A stretch of 64,000 nt of DNA. Origin: Thermomicrobiales bacterium. GTDB taxonomy: Bacteria > Chloroflexota > Chloroflexia > Thermomicrobiales > UBA6265. Shown here piece after piece: positions 8,342 to 16,924 of the stretch (positions are counted from its first letter, which is position 1; each line of letters begins with the position of its first letter). The stretch covers positions 1-64,000 of the forward strand of contig JAMLHN010000022.1 in assembly GCA_023957115.1 (NCBI GenBank), given 5' to 3'. The notes under the pieces are model-generated. The model did not search any database and was not told the DNA's origin. It saw only the letters and a program-made list of their open reading frames with translations. The position numbers were made by a program, and so were the translations under genes.

Positions 8342-9262
8342 ATGGGCCGCTACATCGCCCGCAGGCTTCTGCTCTTCATACCCACCATGCTGGCGGCGCT
8401 GACACTCGTCTTCGTCATCTTCCGGCTGGTGCCGGGCGATCCGGCCCGGTTGATGGCGGGCGATGCGGCAACCGAGGAGTCGATTGCCCAGCTGCGCCAG
8501 GAGATGGGGCTGAACGATTCGATCCTCTCCCAGTACGTTCGCTATCTGGACGATCTTCTGCATGGCGATCTCGGCCGCTCACGGGTCTATCAACAGTCTG
8601 TCATCGATCCGATCATGGATCGCCTGCCGAATACGCTGATCCTGGCCGCCGCGGCAATGTCGATCGCGCTATTGATAGGCGTAGCGATCGGCGTTCTCTC
8701 CGCCTTGCGTGCGCATACCTGGGTCGATCACCTAAGCATGCTCACTGCGGTTGCCGGGGTTTCGCTGCCTGGCTTCTGGCTCGGGCTGATGCTGGTCATG
8801 CTCTTTTCCGTGCAGCTCGGCTGGTTGCCGGTAGCCGGATACTCGACCAAATGGGGCATCGTGCTGCCCGCCATCACCCTCGCCGCCAACCAGATGGCGG
8901 TGCTGGCCCGCATGACGCGCTCCACCATGATCGGCGTCATGCATCAGGACTACATCCGCACGGCGCGTTCCAAAGGGCTGCCGCAGCGGACGGTTGTCAC
9001 CGCCCACGGGCTTCGCAACGCCATGATCCCGACATTGACGGTCGCTGGTGTGCAGCTCGGCTACCTGCTCGGCGGCTCGCTTGTCGTGGAAACCGTCTTC
9101 GCGTGGCCGGGCTTGGGACGTCTCTTGATGGATTCGATCCAGCAGCGCGACTACCCAATGATCCAAGCCATCGTGCTGGTCTACGCGCTGCTGATGCTTA
9201 CCGTGAACCTCATTGTCGATGTGCTCTTCGCGGTGGTCGACCCGCGGGTGAGCTATGGCTAG
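8342..9262 (+). CDS. Dipeptide-type ABC transporter permease (DppB-like)
   Basis: This 306-residue inner-membrane protein has the DppB/OppB layout: a first helix from residue 9 (LLLFIPTMLAALTLVFVIF), the RLVPGDPARLM motif, and five further membrane segments. The EAA loop is recognisable as DYIRTARSKGLPQRTVVTAH and contacts the ATPase. The C-terminal VETVFAWPGLGRLLMDSI segment is also typical. It pairs with the overlapping DppC-like gene. No ATPase gene lies in this cluster, so the transporter must use one encoded elsewhere. Confidence 0.9.
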   Translation: MGRYIARRLLLFIPTMLAALTLVFVIFRLVPGDPARLMAGDAATEESIAQLRQEMGLNDSILSQYVRYLDDLLHGDLGRSRVYQQSVIDPIMDRLPNTLILAAAAMSIALLIGVAIGVLSALRAHTWVDHLSMLTAVAGVSLPGFWLGLMLVMLFSVQLGWLPVAGYSTKWGIVLPAITLAANQMAVLARMTRSTMIGVMHQDYIRTARSKGLPQRTVVTAHGLRNAMIPTLTVAGVQLGYLLGGSLVVETVFAWPGLGRLLMDSIQQRDYPMIQAIVLVYALLMLTVNLIVDVLFAVVDPRVSYG

Positions 9263-10151
9263 CGTCCCCGCCGTTCCCGTCCCACTCGAACGGGATGCCG
9301 AGCCACCTTCGCGGCGTGCGCGCACGTTCAGACGCTTTCTGAACAACCCATCTGGGCGTCTCGGACTGCTGATCGTCCTGATCTTCGTGGTCGCGACGGT
9401 CGTGGCCGCCTTTTGGACCCCCTATCCCGTCGATCAACCCGATCTGCCCAACCGGCTGGCTTCACCCTCGTGGGCGCATCCAATGGGCACCGACGACGTG
9501 GGCCGCGACGTGCTGACCCGCATCGCGGTTGGCGCGCGCTATTCATTGACAATGGGTGTGGTCGCGATTGCGCTTGCCGCGGCGGTGGGTGTGCCCATCG
9601 GCCTGCTGGCCGGCTATCGCGGCGGCTGGTGGGATACCGGGTCGATGCGTCTGGTCGATGTCCTGATGGTGCTGCCGACCTTCGTGTTGGCAGTCGCCAT
9701 TGTCAGTGTGCTCGGTTCCGGCATTCGGAGCGTCATCCTGGCCGTCGCGGTGACCACCATTCCCATCTTCGCGCGGTTGACCCGTTCGGTCGCACTCACG
9801 GTCCGCGCGCAGGATTTCGTTGCGGCCGCGCAGGTCGTGGGCGCGTCCGAGAGCCGCATCCTCGTTCGCCATGTCTTGCCGAACTCGCTTTCGCCCCTGG
9901 TCGTGCAAGCGTCGCTTGGCATCGGCGCCACGATTCTGATCGCGGCCGCCCTCGGATTCCTGGGGTTGGGCGTGCAACCACCCACCCCAGAGTGGGGCTC
10001 GATGCTCAGCCGGGGACGTAGCTACATGTCGTCCGCGCCGTTCCTCGTCTTTTTCCCCGGAATGGCGATCGTGCTTCTGGTGCTCGGGTTCAATCTCATC
10101 GGCGACAGCCTGCGCGACGCCCTCGATCCCTGGATGCGCGAGATCGACTAG
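9255..10151 (+). CDS. Dipeptide-type ABC transporter permease (DppC-like)
   Basis: The 298-residue protein has the N-terminal OppC-type cytoplasmic leader, a first membrane helix (LGLLIVLIFVVATVVAAFW) and the HPMGTDDVGRDVLTRIAVGA motif found in DppC/OppC proteins. The EAA loop reads DFVAAAQVVGASESRILVRH, and ALGFLGLGVQPPTPEWGSML follows near the C-terminus. It overlaps the DppB-like gene by eight bases. Its stop codon shares a CTAG with the stop of the convergent enzyme gene, leaving no room for a separate terminator. Confidence 0.9.
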   Translation: MASVPAVPVPLERDAEPPSRRARTFRRFLNNPSGRLGLLIVLIFVVATVVAAFWTPYPVDQPDLPNRLASPSWAHPMGTDDVGRDVLTRIAVGARYSLTMGVVAIALAAAVGVPIGLLAGYRGGWWDTGSMRLVDVLMVLPTFVLAVAIVSVLGSGIRSVILAVAVTTIPIFARLTRSVALTVRAQDFVAAAQVVGASESRILVRHVLPNSLSPLVVQASLGIGATILIAAALGFLGLGVQPPTPEWGSMLSRGRSYMSSAPFLVFFPGMAIVLLVLGFNLIGDSLRDALDPWMREID

Positions 10152-11209
10152 ATCCGGGCGTCCTCGGCCAGCGGAAAAGCGTCCAGCAGCGCATCGGCGA
10201 ACGAGAAGAGCGCGGGCTGGCCACCGGTATGCACGAAAACCACCGTGCTCTCCGGTCCGACCTTCCCCGTCCGCGCATGCTCGATCAGTCCCGCCAGCGC
10301 CTTACCGGTGTAAATAGGATCGAGCAGCAGCCCTTCCGTGCGCGCCGCCAGCGCGATCGCCTCCAGCCCGCGTTGGGACGGCGCGCCGTACTTCGTTTCG
10401 ACGAAATCGTCGTAGCTCTCGACATCGGCTTCGGTCAGATGGGTCTCGTAGCCAAGCGCGGCGGCAGCCGCCCGCACGCCATCGAGTGCGCCGCTCACCC
10501 GGTCGTCCGCATAGTGCTGGCTAATGGCCACTGGTTGGAATCTGGCGCCCAGCAGCTCCTTCGCCAGCAGCAAACCCGCGTGCCCCTTGTTGCCTGAGGC
10601 CATATAGAGGTGGGTTGGCTCGATACCGGCCGCGTCCGACTGCTCGACGATCTCCAGCGTGCAGAGCACATAGGCGAGCGCCGATCCCATGGCGAAACTC
10701 GGATTGTGGTTCATCACGAACGGCTTTTTCCCGAGCTGTCGTTGCTCTTCGGCCACGTTGGCCAGCGCCCGGTCCATAACTGCCTTGTCTGTCGTTTCTA
10801 TGAAGCGAATGTCGGCTCCCAGCACCCGATCGACCAGCACATTTCCCTGCCATGCCACCGGACCATCAGTGCGCAAGAGAAGAATTGGCGACATGCCGAG
10901 CAGATTGGCCGCGGCGGTCACTTGACGCGCTGAGTTCGAATGCACCTCGAGGCCGGCAACGAAGACATCCGCACCTTGCTCGACCGCATCTGCCATACGG
11001 AACTCGAGATTGCGCGTCTTGTTCCCGCCGAACGCCAGTCCGGTCAGATCGTCTCGTTTGAAAAAGAGACGGCCCACGCCAATCGCCTCCGCCAGCCGGG
11101 GCGCTTCGTGAAACGGGGTCGGCAGAAGCGCCAGACGCACGCGCGGGAGGCGATCGAACCGGCTGCGGATTTCGGCGATCTTCTCATGCTGGTCGATAGC
11201 GGTGGTCAT
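10148..11209 (-). CDS. PLP-dependent D-cysteine desulfhydrase/ACC deaminase family enzyme
   Basis: The 353-residue protein belongs to the tryptophan-synthase-beta-like PLP fold group that includes D-cysteine desulfhydrase (DcyD) and 1-aminocyclopropane-1-carboxylate deaminase. LFFKRDDLTGLAFGGNKTRN contains the predicted PLP lysine. HSNSARQVTAAA is the family substrate loop and YMASGNKGHAGLLLA the phosphate-binding loop. FVHTGGQPALF near the C-terminus is also characteristic. Substrate choice within the family cannot be fixed by eye; desulfhydration of a D-amino acid is the best guess. It converges on the ABC operon, and a short inverted repeat lies 43 bases upstream of its start. Confidence 0.85.
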   Translation of the reverse strand: MTTAIDQHEKIAEIRSRFDRLPRVRLALLPTPFHEAPRLAEAIGVGRLFFKRDDLTGLAFGGNKTRNLEFRMADAVEQGADVFVAGLEVHSNSARQVTAAANLLGMSPILLLRTDGPVAWQGNVLVDRVLGADIRFIETTDKAVMDRALANVAEEQRQLGKKPFVMNHNPSFAMGSALAYVLCTLEIVEQSDAAGIEPTHLYMASGNKGHAGLLLAKELLGARFQPVAISQHYADDRVSGALDGVRAAAAALGYETHLTEADVESYDDFVETKYGAPSQRGLEAIALAARTEGLLLDPIYTGKALAGLIEHARTGKVGPESTVVFVHTGGQPALFSFADALLDAFPLAEDARI

Positions 11210-11251
11210 GCACGTCCCTGGTATTCCCTGCTCGCCCGAATTGGATCTCTA

Positions 11252-11271
11252 TTGTATTGAATGTAATACAA
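11252..11271. promoter_or_regulatory. Inverted repeat upstream of the D-cysteine desulfhydrase-like gene
   Basis: TTGTATT (11252-11258) and AATACAA (11265-11271) are perfectly complementary with a six-base spacer. The half-site resembles the TTGTATACAA sites 800 bases away, but the spacing differs. It is a possible operator. Confidence 0.45.
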
Positions 11272-11330
11272 GAAATCCTGTGCCCGGCAGTCAGCTTGGG
11301 GTGCTGGACGCTGGACGTCGAACCCGAACC

Positions 11331-11795
11331 CTACAGCTCCGGATCGCGCTCCTTGTCGCGGATCAGCTTGCTGGCGACTAGCACCGCCGCGCCCGCGATC
11401 GCCAAACCCGCAACCTGTTCGGTATCGTCCGGAATGCCGATTCCGGTCGCCGGCAGCGTCGTCTCGACCGGGACCGTGCAGATACCGTCGATATCGACGA
11501 GCCCGTCCTCTTCGCAACAGGAGAAGTCGGATACCGCGCGCTGCCCTTCGCCGACACAACCGCGGGGCAGATCGCAGGCGCCCTCGAAACAGGTATAGGG
11601 AGATGCGCAGCTTCCCTCGACGGGGTCACACGGGTCGCCGAAATTCCCCGGCGTGATCTTCGCCGCCGCCGGTCGTATCAGACCGGCCAGACCGACCGCA
11701 CCCAGCACCACCGCCCCAATCCAGCGGATCGCATCACGTCGAGTCGCATGCGCGCCAACCCCCCGCGCGAGCGCATCGAATTCTTGACTGTCCAT
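11331..11795 (-). CDS. Exported cysteine-rich protein with LPATG sorting tail
   Basis: The predicted 154-residue protein has a twin-arginine-like signal (TRRDAIRWIG then a hydrophobic Ala/Val/Gly stretch to AAA). The mature part is a short cysteine-rich domain with about ten Cys (CDPVEGSC, YTCFEGAC, RGCVGEG, SCCEEDG, GIC), which probably forms disulfides. It ends with LPATG, a hydrophobic helix and a charged tail (KLIRDKERD), the layout of a sortase substrate. The ATG at 11795 is chosen because the protein then starts shortly before the signal; an upstream GTG at 11840 is possible. No function is known. No sortase gene is in the window. Confidence 0.7.
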   Translation of the reverse strand: MDSQEFDALARGVGAHATRRDAIRWIGAVVLGAVGLAGLIRPAAAKITPGNFGDPCDPVEGSCASPYTCFEGACDLPRGCVGEGQRAVSDFSCCEEDGLVDIDGICTVPVETTLPATGIGIPDDTEQVAGLAIAGAAVLVASKLIRDKERDPEL

Positions 11796-12026
11796 GAACT
11801 TGTGCACCCCAGCATGTGCGTCTCTGCGTTCCCTCGACACTGCAACGCGTCGAGATCGTGATTCGTTTCACGATCGGCGTGCCGGCGTCCCGATCGCGCG
11901 ATTCGGAGCGACCGAGTGTCCGGTCGAGCAGAGATGGAAGATTTCGATCGGCAGAAAGGTTCTGTGGGCCGATCGCGTTGAACGTGCAAGAGGTGCAAAA
12001 GCTATCCTGGAGAAATGATGGACACG
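11796..12026. other. Intergenic region between the LPATG gene and the palindrome cluster
   Basis: No gene is supported here. Together with the palindrome cluster, promoter and leader that follow, it makes a gene-free stretch of about 610 bases before 12408. The 12000-12200 part is clearly more AT-rich than its surroundings. Confidence 0.4.
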
Positions 12027-12154
12027 TGTATACAAGAGCCGCTCTCTTGTGTATACAAGCGACGTGAATATGGGAAGACTTTTGCTGGAGAAAGGAGAAG
12101 AGGGTTGTATACAAGAACGGTCGCTAAGATAGTGGATAACGATTCTTGTATACA
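12027..12154. promoter_or_regulatory. Cluster of four GTATAC-centred palindromes
   Basis: TGTATACA occurs at 12027-12034, 12050-12057, within TTGTATACAA at 12105-12114, and within TTGTATACA at 12146-12154. Sites 1 and 2 are also linked by an inverted ACAAGAG/CTCTTGT pair, forming one larger palindrome. GT-x-TA-x-AC centres are typical of HutC-type GntR operators (family knowledge). The cluster ends 13 bases before a good -35 box, so it may bind an activator or a repressor array. Confidence 0.65.
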
Positions 12155-12167
12155 TGCTTTCAGGGTA

Positions 12168-12196
12168 TTGACAGAAACTTATCAGAGGAGTATATG
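12168..12196 (+). promoter_or_regulatory. Promoter of the repetitive surface-protein genes
   Basis: TTGACA (12168-12173), a 17-base spacer and TATATG (12191-12196). The predicted transcript has a leader of about 200 bases before the ATG at 12408. Confidence 0.6.
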
Positions 12197-12407
12197 TAGA
12201 GTTACAGGGGGATTTTGCTCTCGCATTACGGTGTAGTGGAGACGGTTTATCCCTGACAAATGCTGGAAGAGAGGCCGCATTTGTCCCACGAAGCTCCGGG
12301 AAGCGGGAATGACTGTGACGGAAGCAATGACGTCGCATTTGTCGTACCCGGAAATCCCAGAACGTACATCGGGCGCGCGAAAGCCGAACGCTTTTGGAGC
12401 TGTATCC

Positions 12408-14783
12408 ATGAGTGGCTTAGGACGCAAAATCTCGATATCGATCGCAACCATCACCCTTCTGGTCGTGGGTATGATGTGGGCGTGCCAGACGCCGGTCTCC
12501 GCAAATGGCGACGGACTCGGTGATCTCCTTGGCGCTGTCCAGGACACGGTCGATCCCAACACCGATCAATCCGATTCCTCTATTGTCGAGTCTGTTGTCG
12601 AAGCTCCCGCGGCCGTTGTCGCATCGGTCGTCGAAGTGGTTCCTCCGGTTGTCGAATCCGTCACCGAACCGGTGGTGGAGGCGGTTGTCGAGCCGGCGCC
12701 CGTCGCTCCGGTCGTCGAGCAGCCCGCGCCCATCGAGCCTCCTGGCGAAACCGTGACCGACCCGCTCGCAGGCGCCGTCGAAACCATCGCTCAGCCTGTG
12801 GTCGAGACGATCGACACGGTAGCCGCACCCGTCAATGGCGTCGTAGCCGAGGTGACCGAGCCTGTGGTCGAGATCGTCGAGCAGCCGGTCGCTCCCATGG
12901 TGGAGCCGGTGATCGAGACTGCCGTCGAACCGGTCGGGGCCCTACCGGCACCCGTGCTCGATACGGTCGAGCCGATCCTCGAACCCATCACAATGGCTCT
13001 GAGCGCCGAGACCGACGACGACGTGCTCGCCGTCGAGCCGCTCGCTGAATCCGCGCTCGACGCCCTGGAGCTCCAGAGTCTTCCCGCCACCATTACCGGC
13101 ATTCTCCCGACCGACCAACCAGTCCAAACTCCGCTTCTCGTCGAGTTGCCGGTCTTCGGCGCGCCGGCTCAGGACGAGGCGCCGCTTCCGTCCATCGACG
13201 AGCTCGTGCAAATCCTGCCGATGATCGACATCCAGGGTGCTGGCGCCATCACCCAGAGCCCGGTCGTCGTCGATACCCTCACAACGGTCTCCGGCGCGCT
13301 CGACGGTCTGGGTGACACCACGGGCACAATCGTGGGGCCGGTCACCCTTCCGCTCGAAATCGCTCCCTCGGTCGAGCAACCGATCCAGACCATCCTCGAA
13401 CCGGTCAGCCCGGTCGTCGATTCGATTGCCGGCTCGTTGCCTGCGATCCTGGAGCCGGTCGATCAGATCGCCGCGCCGGTCACTGGAGTAATCGAAGCGC
13501 AGTTCCCCGTAGTTGGCGAGATCGTTCCCGATCTTGCTCCCGTGACGCAGCCGGTCGTCGACCTGCTCGCTCCGGCGCCGGTCGTTCTCGAGCCGGTTGG
13601 CTCGATCCTCGAACCCGTGACTCCGATCATCCAGCCGATCCTGGAGCACCTCCAGCCGGTCACCGAGCCGATCGTGCAACCCATCCTCGATCCGATTCTC
13701 GCGCCCGTTGGCGCCGTGATCGCGCCGGTTACCCAACCCATTGCTCCAATCGTCGATACCGTGCTCGATCCAGTTGCTCCGATCGTCGTCCCGGTGGTGG
13801 AATCCGTGGTTCCGATCACGCAACCGATCCTGGAGCCAGTAGCTCCAATCATCCAGCCAATCCTGGAGCCGGTAACTCCGATCGTTCAGCCGATCCTCGA
13901 ACCAGTGACTCCGATCATCCAGCCGATCCTGGAGCCGATTGGTCCGATTACGCAACCGGTGCTCGATCCCATCGTTCCGATCGTGGCTCCGATTCTCGAG
14001 CCGGTCATCCCCATCCTGGATCCCGTGTTGCCGATCCTCGACCCCATTCTTCCGGTGCTCGACCCCGTGTTGCCGATCCTCGATCCCATTCTCGAGCCCA
14101 CGCTTCCGATCCTGGATCCGATTCTTCCGGTCATCGACCCGATCCTTCCAATCATCGATCCGATCGTTCCAGTGATCGATCCCGTGACCCCAATCATTCC
14201 GCCGGTCGTTGGTCCAATCGTCGATCCGACCGCCCCGGTTGTGAATCCGGGACCGGATCCGACCAGTCCAGTTGTCGATCCAGATCCAACTGACCGTCCT
14301 GTCGACATCCACACACCGCCGGTCTTCGTTCCCGAGCTGCCGGCCAGCCGCCCGACCCAACCGCTGGTGCCGCAACCGGACGCTCCGGTGACGCCGGTGG
14401 ACGGGCCGCTCGCGCAGCTACCGGTCGTCGTGGGGCAGCCGGTTGCTCCCCCCGCGCCGTCACTGGTCGCCGTTTCGGCCGGCGAGTTCCTGACCGCGTT
14501 TCTTGAGACGGCAAGCGCTCCAGTGGTCTCCTGGGCTCCCGCGACTGCCGAGACGGTGAAGATCGATCAGAATCCGCGCAATGACGCGTCAGAGACCTTG
14601 GTACAGACCGTTGACGATGCCGGGCCTGCTCCCGGCGCGGGCCAAACCTTCGGCGGTGCCAGTCCGACCGCGGTGCTGGTCGCTGGCGGCTACGATCCTC
14701 CGCTGGTCGTCTTTACCCGTGCCGAGTTCGACCCCGAAATTCCTGCCTCCATCACGCAAACGGTTCCGGTTCCTCCCGGATAG
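12408..14783 (+). CDS. Large exported Pro/Val/Ile repeat protein
   Basis: The start at 12408 has GGAG nine bases upstream and gives a classical signal peptide (MSGLGRKISISIATITLLVV onward, to PVSANG). The 791-residue protein is almost wholly low complexity. The N-terminal third alternates Val/Glu/Pro (EPVVEAVVEPAPVAPVVE). From about residue 390 to 615 it is a tandem repeat with Pro spaced 4 and 3 apart, first as 11-mers (PILEPVTPIIQ) and then as heptads (PILDPVL). The tail is Pro/Asp-rich and then more ordinary. No LPxTG is present and I recognise no family. The regular Pro spacing suggests an extended surface fibre or stalk. It probably shares a promoter with the next gene, 110 bases downstream. 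Confidence 0.75.
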   Translation: MSGLGRKISISIATITLLVVGMMWACQTPVSANGDGLGDLLGAVQDTVDPNTDQSDSSIVESVVEAPAAVVASVVEVVPPVVESVTEPVVEAVVEPAPVAPVVEQPAPIEPPGETVTDPLAGAVETIAQPVVETIDTVAAPVNGVVAEVTEPVVEIVEQPVAPMVEPVIETAVEPVGALPAPVLDTVEPILEPITMALSAETDDDVLAVEPLAESALDALELQSLPATITGILPTDQPVQTPLLVELPVFGAPAQDEAPLPSIDELVQILPMIDIQGAGAITQSPVVVDTLTTVSGALDGLGDTTGTIVGPVTLPLEIAPSVEQPIQTILEPVSPVVDSIAGSLPAILEPVDQIAAPVTGVIEAQFPVVGEIVPDLAPVTQPVVDLLAPAPVVLEPVGSILEPVTPIIQPILEHLQPVTEPIVQPILDPILAPVGAVIAPVTQPIAPIVDTVLDPVAPIVVPVVESVVPITQPILEPVAPIIQPILEPVTPIVQPILEPVTPIIQPILEPIGPITQPVLDPIVPIVAPILEPVIPILDPVLPILDPILPVLDPVLPILDPILEPTLPILDPILPVIDPILPIIDPIVPVIDPVTPIIPPVVGPIVDPTAPVVNPGPDPTSPVVDPDPTDRPVDIHTPPVFVPELPASRPTQPLVPQPDAPVTPVDGPLAQLPVVVGQPVAPPAPSLVAVSAGEFLTAFLETASAPVVSWAPATAETVKIDQNPRNDASETLVQTVDDAGPAPGAGQTFGGASPTAVLVAGGYDPPLVVFTRAEFDPEIPASITQTVPVPPG

Positions 14784-14893
14784 GCGCCCCTCCGGGCGTG
14801 AGCCACTCGTGCGCTCGCGACCCGGCGCGGACCCAACGTTCTATCCGTTGTTGGCGATTCGCGCGTGTGCGAACGCCAGAGAGGAACCAAATC

Positions 14894-16924
14894 ATGACTC
14901 GTATTACCCGTACGCTCAGTCTTTTCCTTGTTGCTCTGCTCGCAGTGTCTGGCATCGGCCATGCCGCTGCTGATGAACATGACGGTCTACTCGGCGGCGT
15001 CGGCGATGTGGTCGAAGTCGTCGTCGATGATCCTACGGTGCTCGTCGATGACACCGTGGTGCAGCCGGTCGTCGAAGTGGTCGAAGAAGTCGTCATCGAG
15101 GACACCTCGGTCCTCCCGATCGAGACCGGCGTGCAAGACGTGGTCGAGTATGTCGACGTCCAGCCGGTGGTCGAAGTTGTCGAAGTGGTCGACTCCGTGC
15201 AAGCCGGCGACGTGGTCGATGACACGTCGGTGCTCGACGATTCCATCGTCGCCCCAGTCACCGATATTGCCGGTGGCTCCGATATCCTCAGCGACACCCA
15301 AGTCGAGGACACCACCATCGTTGTGACTGGCGTCGTGGATGACGTGCTCACCGATACCCAGGTGCTCGACGACACCACCGTTGGCGATGTGACCGGCATC
15401 GTGGCTGTCGAGAATATCCTCAACGATCCCTCGGTCGCGCTCGATCAGGTCGATCTCCTCGACGATCTGGACGTGGTCGATTCCGACGGCCAGTTGATCG
15501 GTGACGTGGCCGATCTCGGGCTCGGTGATGTGCTTTCTGGAACCGGCGATGCCGACCTGGCCGATCTCGATCTCGGTAGCATCCTCTCCGATGACGCCGA
15601 TCTGCTCGATCTCGATCAGGTGCTCAGCGGCGATACCGATCTTCTCGATCTGGACAACCTGTTGAACGACGATGCCGATCTGCTCGACCTCGACAATGTG
15701 CTCACCGGCGCCCTTCAGGACGGTGTGAACCTCGATGACGTGGTCGATGGCGGCGTCGCGAATGTCGACGATCTGGACGTGGTCGATCTCGATGGCGCCC
15801 TGAATGAGCTTCAGCTCCTCGACGGCGGCATCCTGAACCTCGACCAATCGTTGAACGAGTTCGATCTCGACCTGCTCGATGACGGCATCCTGAACGGCGT
15901 CAACGACGGTGGAATCCTGAATGACGGTGGCGTTCTTACCGACGTCGTCGACAACGATGGTGGAATCCTGAACGGCGTCGACCTCGACCTCCTGAACGAT
16001 CTGGTCGATGGCGGCGTACTGAACGGTGGCATCCTCGACGGCGGCGTGTTGAATGGCGACATCCTGCAGGATGGCATCCTCAACGGCGACCTGCTCAGCA
16101 ACGACCACATCCTGACTGGGGACATCCTGAATGGGAACCTCAACGGGAATGAGATCCTCGATGGAGACATCCTCTCCAATCTCTTCGGCGACATCACGAC
16201 CGGCGATATCACGGTTATCGACAATCTGATCGAGACCGGCGACATCATTGGCGGTGACGTCCTCGGTGGCGATCTGGTGAGCGGCGATGTGGTGAGCATC
16301 ATCGACGGCGATGTCACCAACGTGCTGAACGGTTGCCTCTTCGGGTGCCAGAATAGCGGTGGCAACAATCAGGTCATCGATCTCGATGGACTGCTTGGCG
16401 ATATCGACATCGACCTGGGCGGTGTGGTGAACGGTGGAACGACCATCGTCAACAACACGGTGAACAACATCGTCAATAACAACAGCTCGAACAACGGCTC
16501 CGGCGACGATCAGGGCAGCGGTTCGGATACCACCAATACCACCACCACGACGAACACCACCATCAACAACAACACGGTCAACAATGTGACCAACACCACG
16601 ACGAACAACGTCACGAACACCACCACGAACAACGTGACCACCACCCACACGACGATCGTCAAGCGAATCAGCTCCGTGACGGTGGTCTATCGCTCCGGCG
16701 GAACCATCGGGAAGAAGGTCGTGCGCATGGTCAGCAGTGGACACGGTGGTCACGGCGTCAAGGCCGGCCCGGCCGGCGGTGCAAAGGTGACGGCGCTTCC
16801 GAACACCGGCGCGTTCCTTGGATTCTCCACGTCTGAGGCGCAGCAGCTCCTTGCGTTGCTGAGTCTGGCGCTCATGGGCGCCGGTCTCGGTCTCCGGTTG
16901 AACGGGCGGCAATTGCTGTCCTAG
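14894..16924 (+). CDS. Large exported Asp/Leu/Gly/Asn repeat protein with LPNTG tail
   Basis: The 676-residue protein starts at 14894 (GAGAGGAA upstream) with a clear signal peptide (LSLFLVALLAVSGIGHAAA). An acidic Val/Asp segment leads into Leu/Asp repeats (DADLLDLDNLLNDD), then a five-residue periodicity such as GGVLN-GGILD-GGVLN-GDILQ (about residues 370-450). This resembles a pentapeptide-type beta-solenoid and may bind calcium through its many Asp. An Asn/Thr-rich linker follows, then a basic patch. The C-terminus has LPNTG, a hydrophobic stretch (LLALLSLALMGAGLGL) and a short tail with one Arg, a sortase-like anchor. A single Cys pair (CLFGC) is present. Function is unknown; a surface layer or adhesin role is inferred. 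Confidence 0.75.
   Translation: MTRITRTLSLFLVALLAVSGIGHAAADEHDGLLGGVGDVVEVVVDDPTVLVDDTVVQPVVEVVEEVVIEDTSVLPIETGVQDVVEYVDVQPVVEVVEVVDSVQAGDVVDDTSVLDDSIVAPVTDIAGGSDILSDTQVEDTTIVVTGVVDDVLTDTQVLDDTTVGDVTGIVAVENILNDPSVALDQVDLLDDLDVVDSDGQLIGDVADLGLGDVLSGTGDADLADLDLGSILSDDADLLDLDQVLSGDTDLLDLDNLLNDDADLLDLDNVLTGALQDGVNLDDVVDGGVANVDDLDVVDLDGALNELQLLDGGILNLDQSLNEFDLDLLDDGILNGVNDGGILNDGGVLTDVVDNDGGILNGVDLDLLNDLVDGGVLNGGILDGGVLNGDILQDGILNGDLLSNDHILTGDILNGNLNGNEILDGDILSNLFGDITTGDITVIDNLIETGDIIGGDVLGGDLVSGDVVSIIDGDVTNVLNGCLFGCQNSGGNNQVIDLDGLLGDIDIDLGGVVNGGTTIVNNTVNNIVNNNSSNNGSGDDQGSGSDTTNTTTTTNTTINNNTVNNVTNTTTNNVTNTTTNNVTTTHTTIVKRISSVTVVYRSGGTIGKKVVRMVSSGHGGHGVKAGPAGGAKVTALPNTGAFLGFSTSEAQQLLALLSLALMGAGLGLRLNGRQLLS

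Noticed and set aside
12027..12154. Replication-origin (iteron or DnaA-box) interpretation of the GTATAC cluster
   Set aside because: The sites do not match the DnaA box consensus, no replication gene is adjacent, and they sit directly upstream of a promoter.
12942..14375. 477-codon antisense frame opposite the Pro/Val repeat protein
   Set aside because: Its composition (His, Arg, Asp, Asn-rich repeats) is the antisense image of the Pro/Ile/Val repeat, with no independent gene features.
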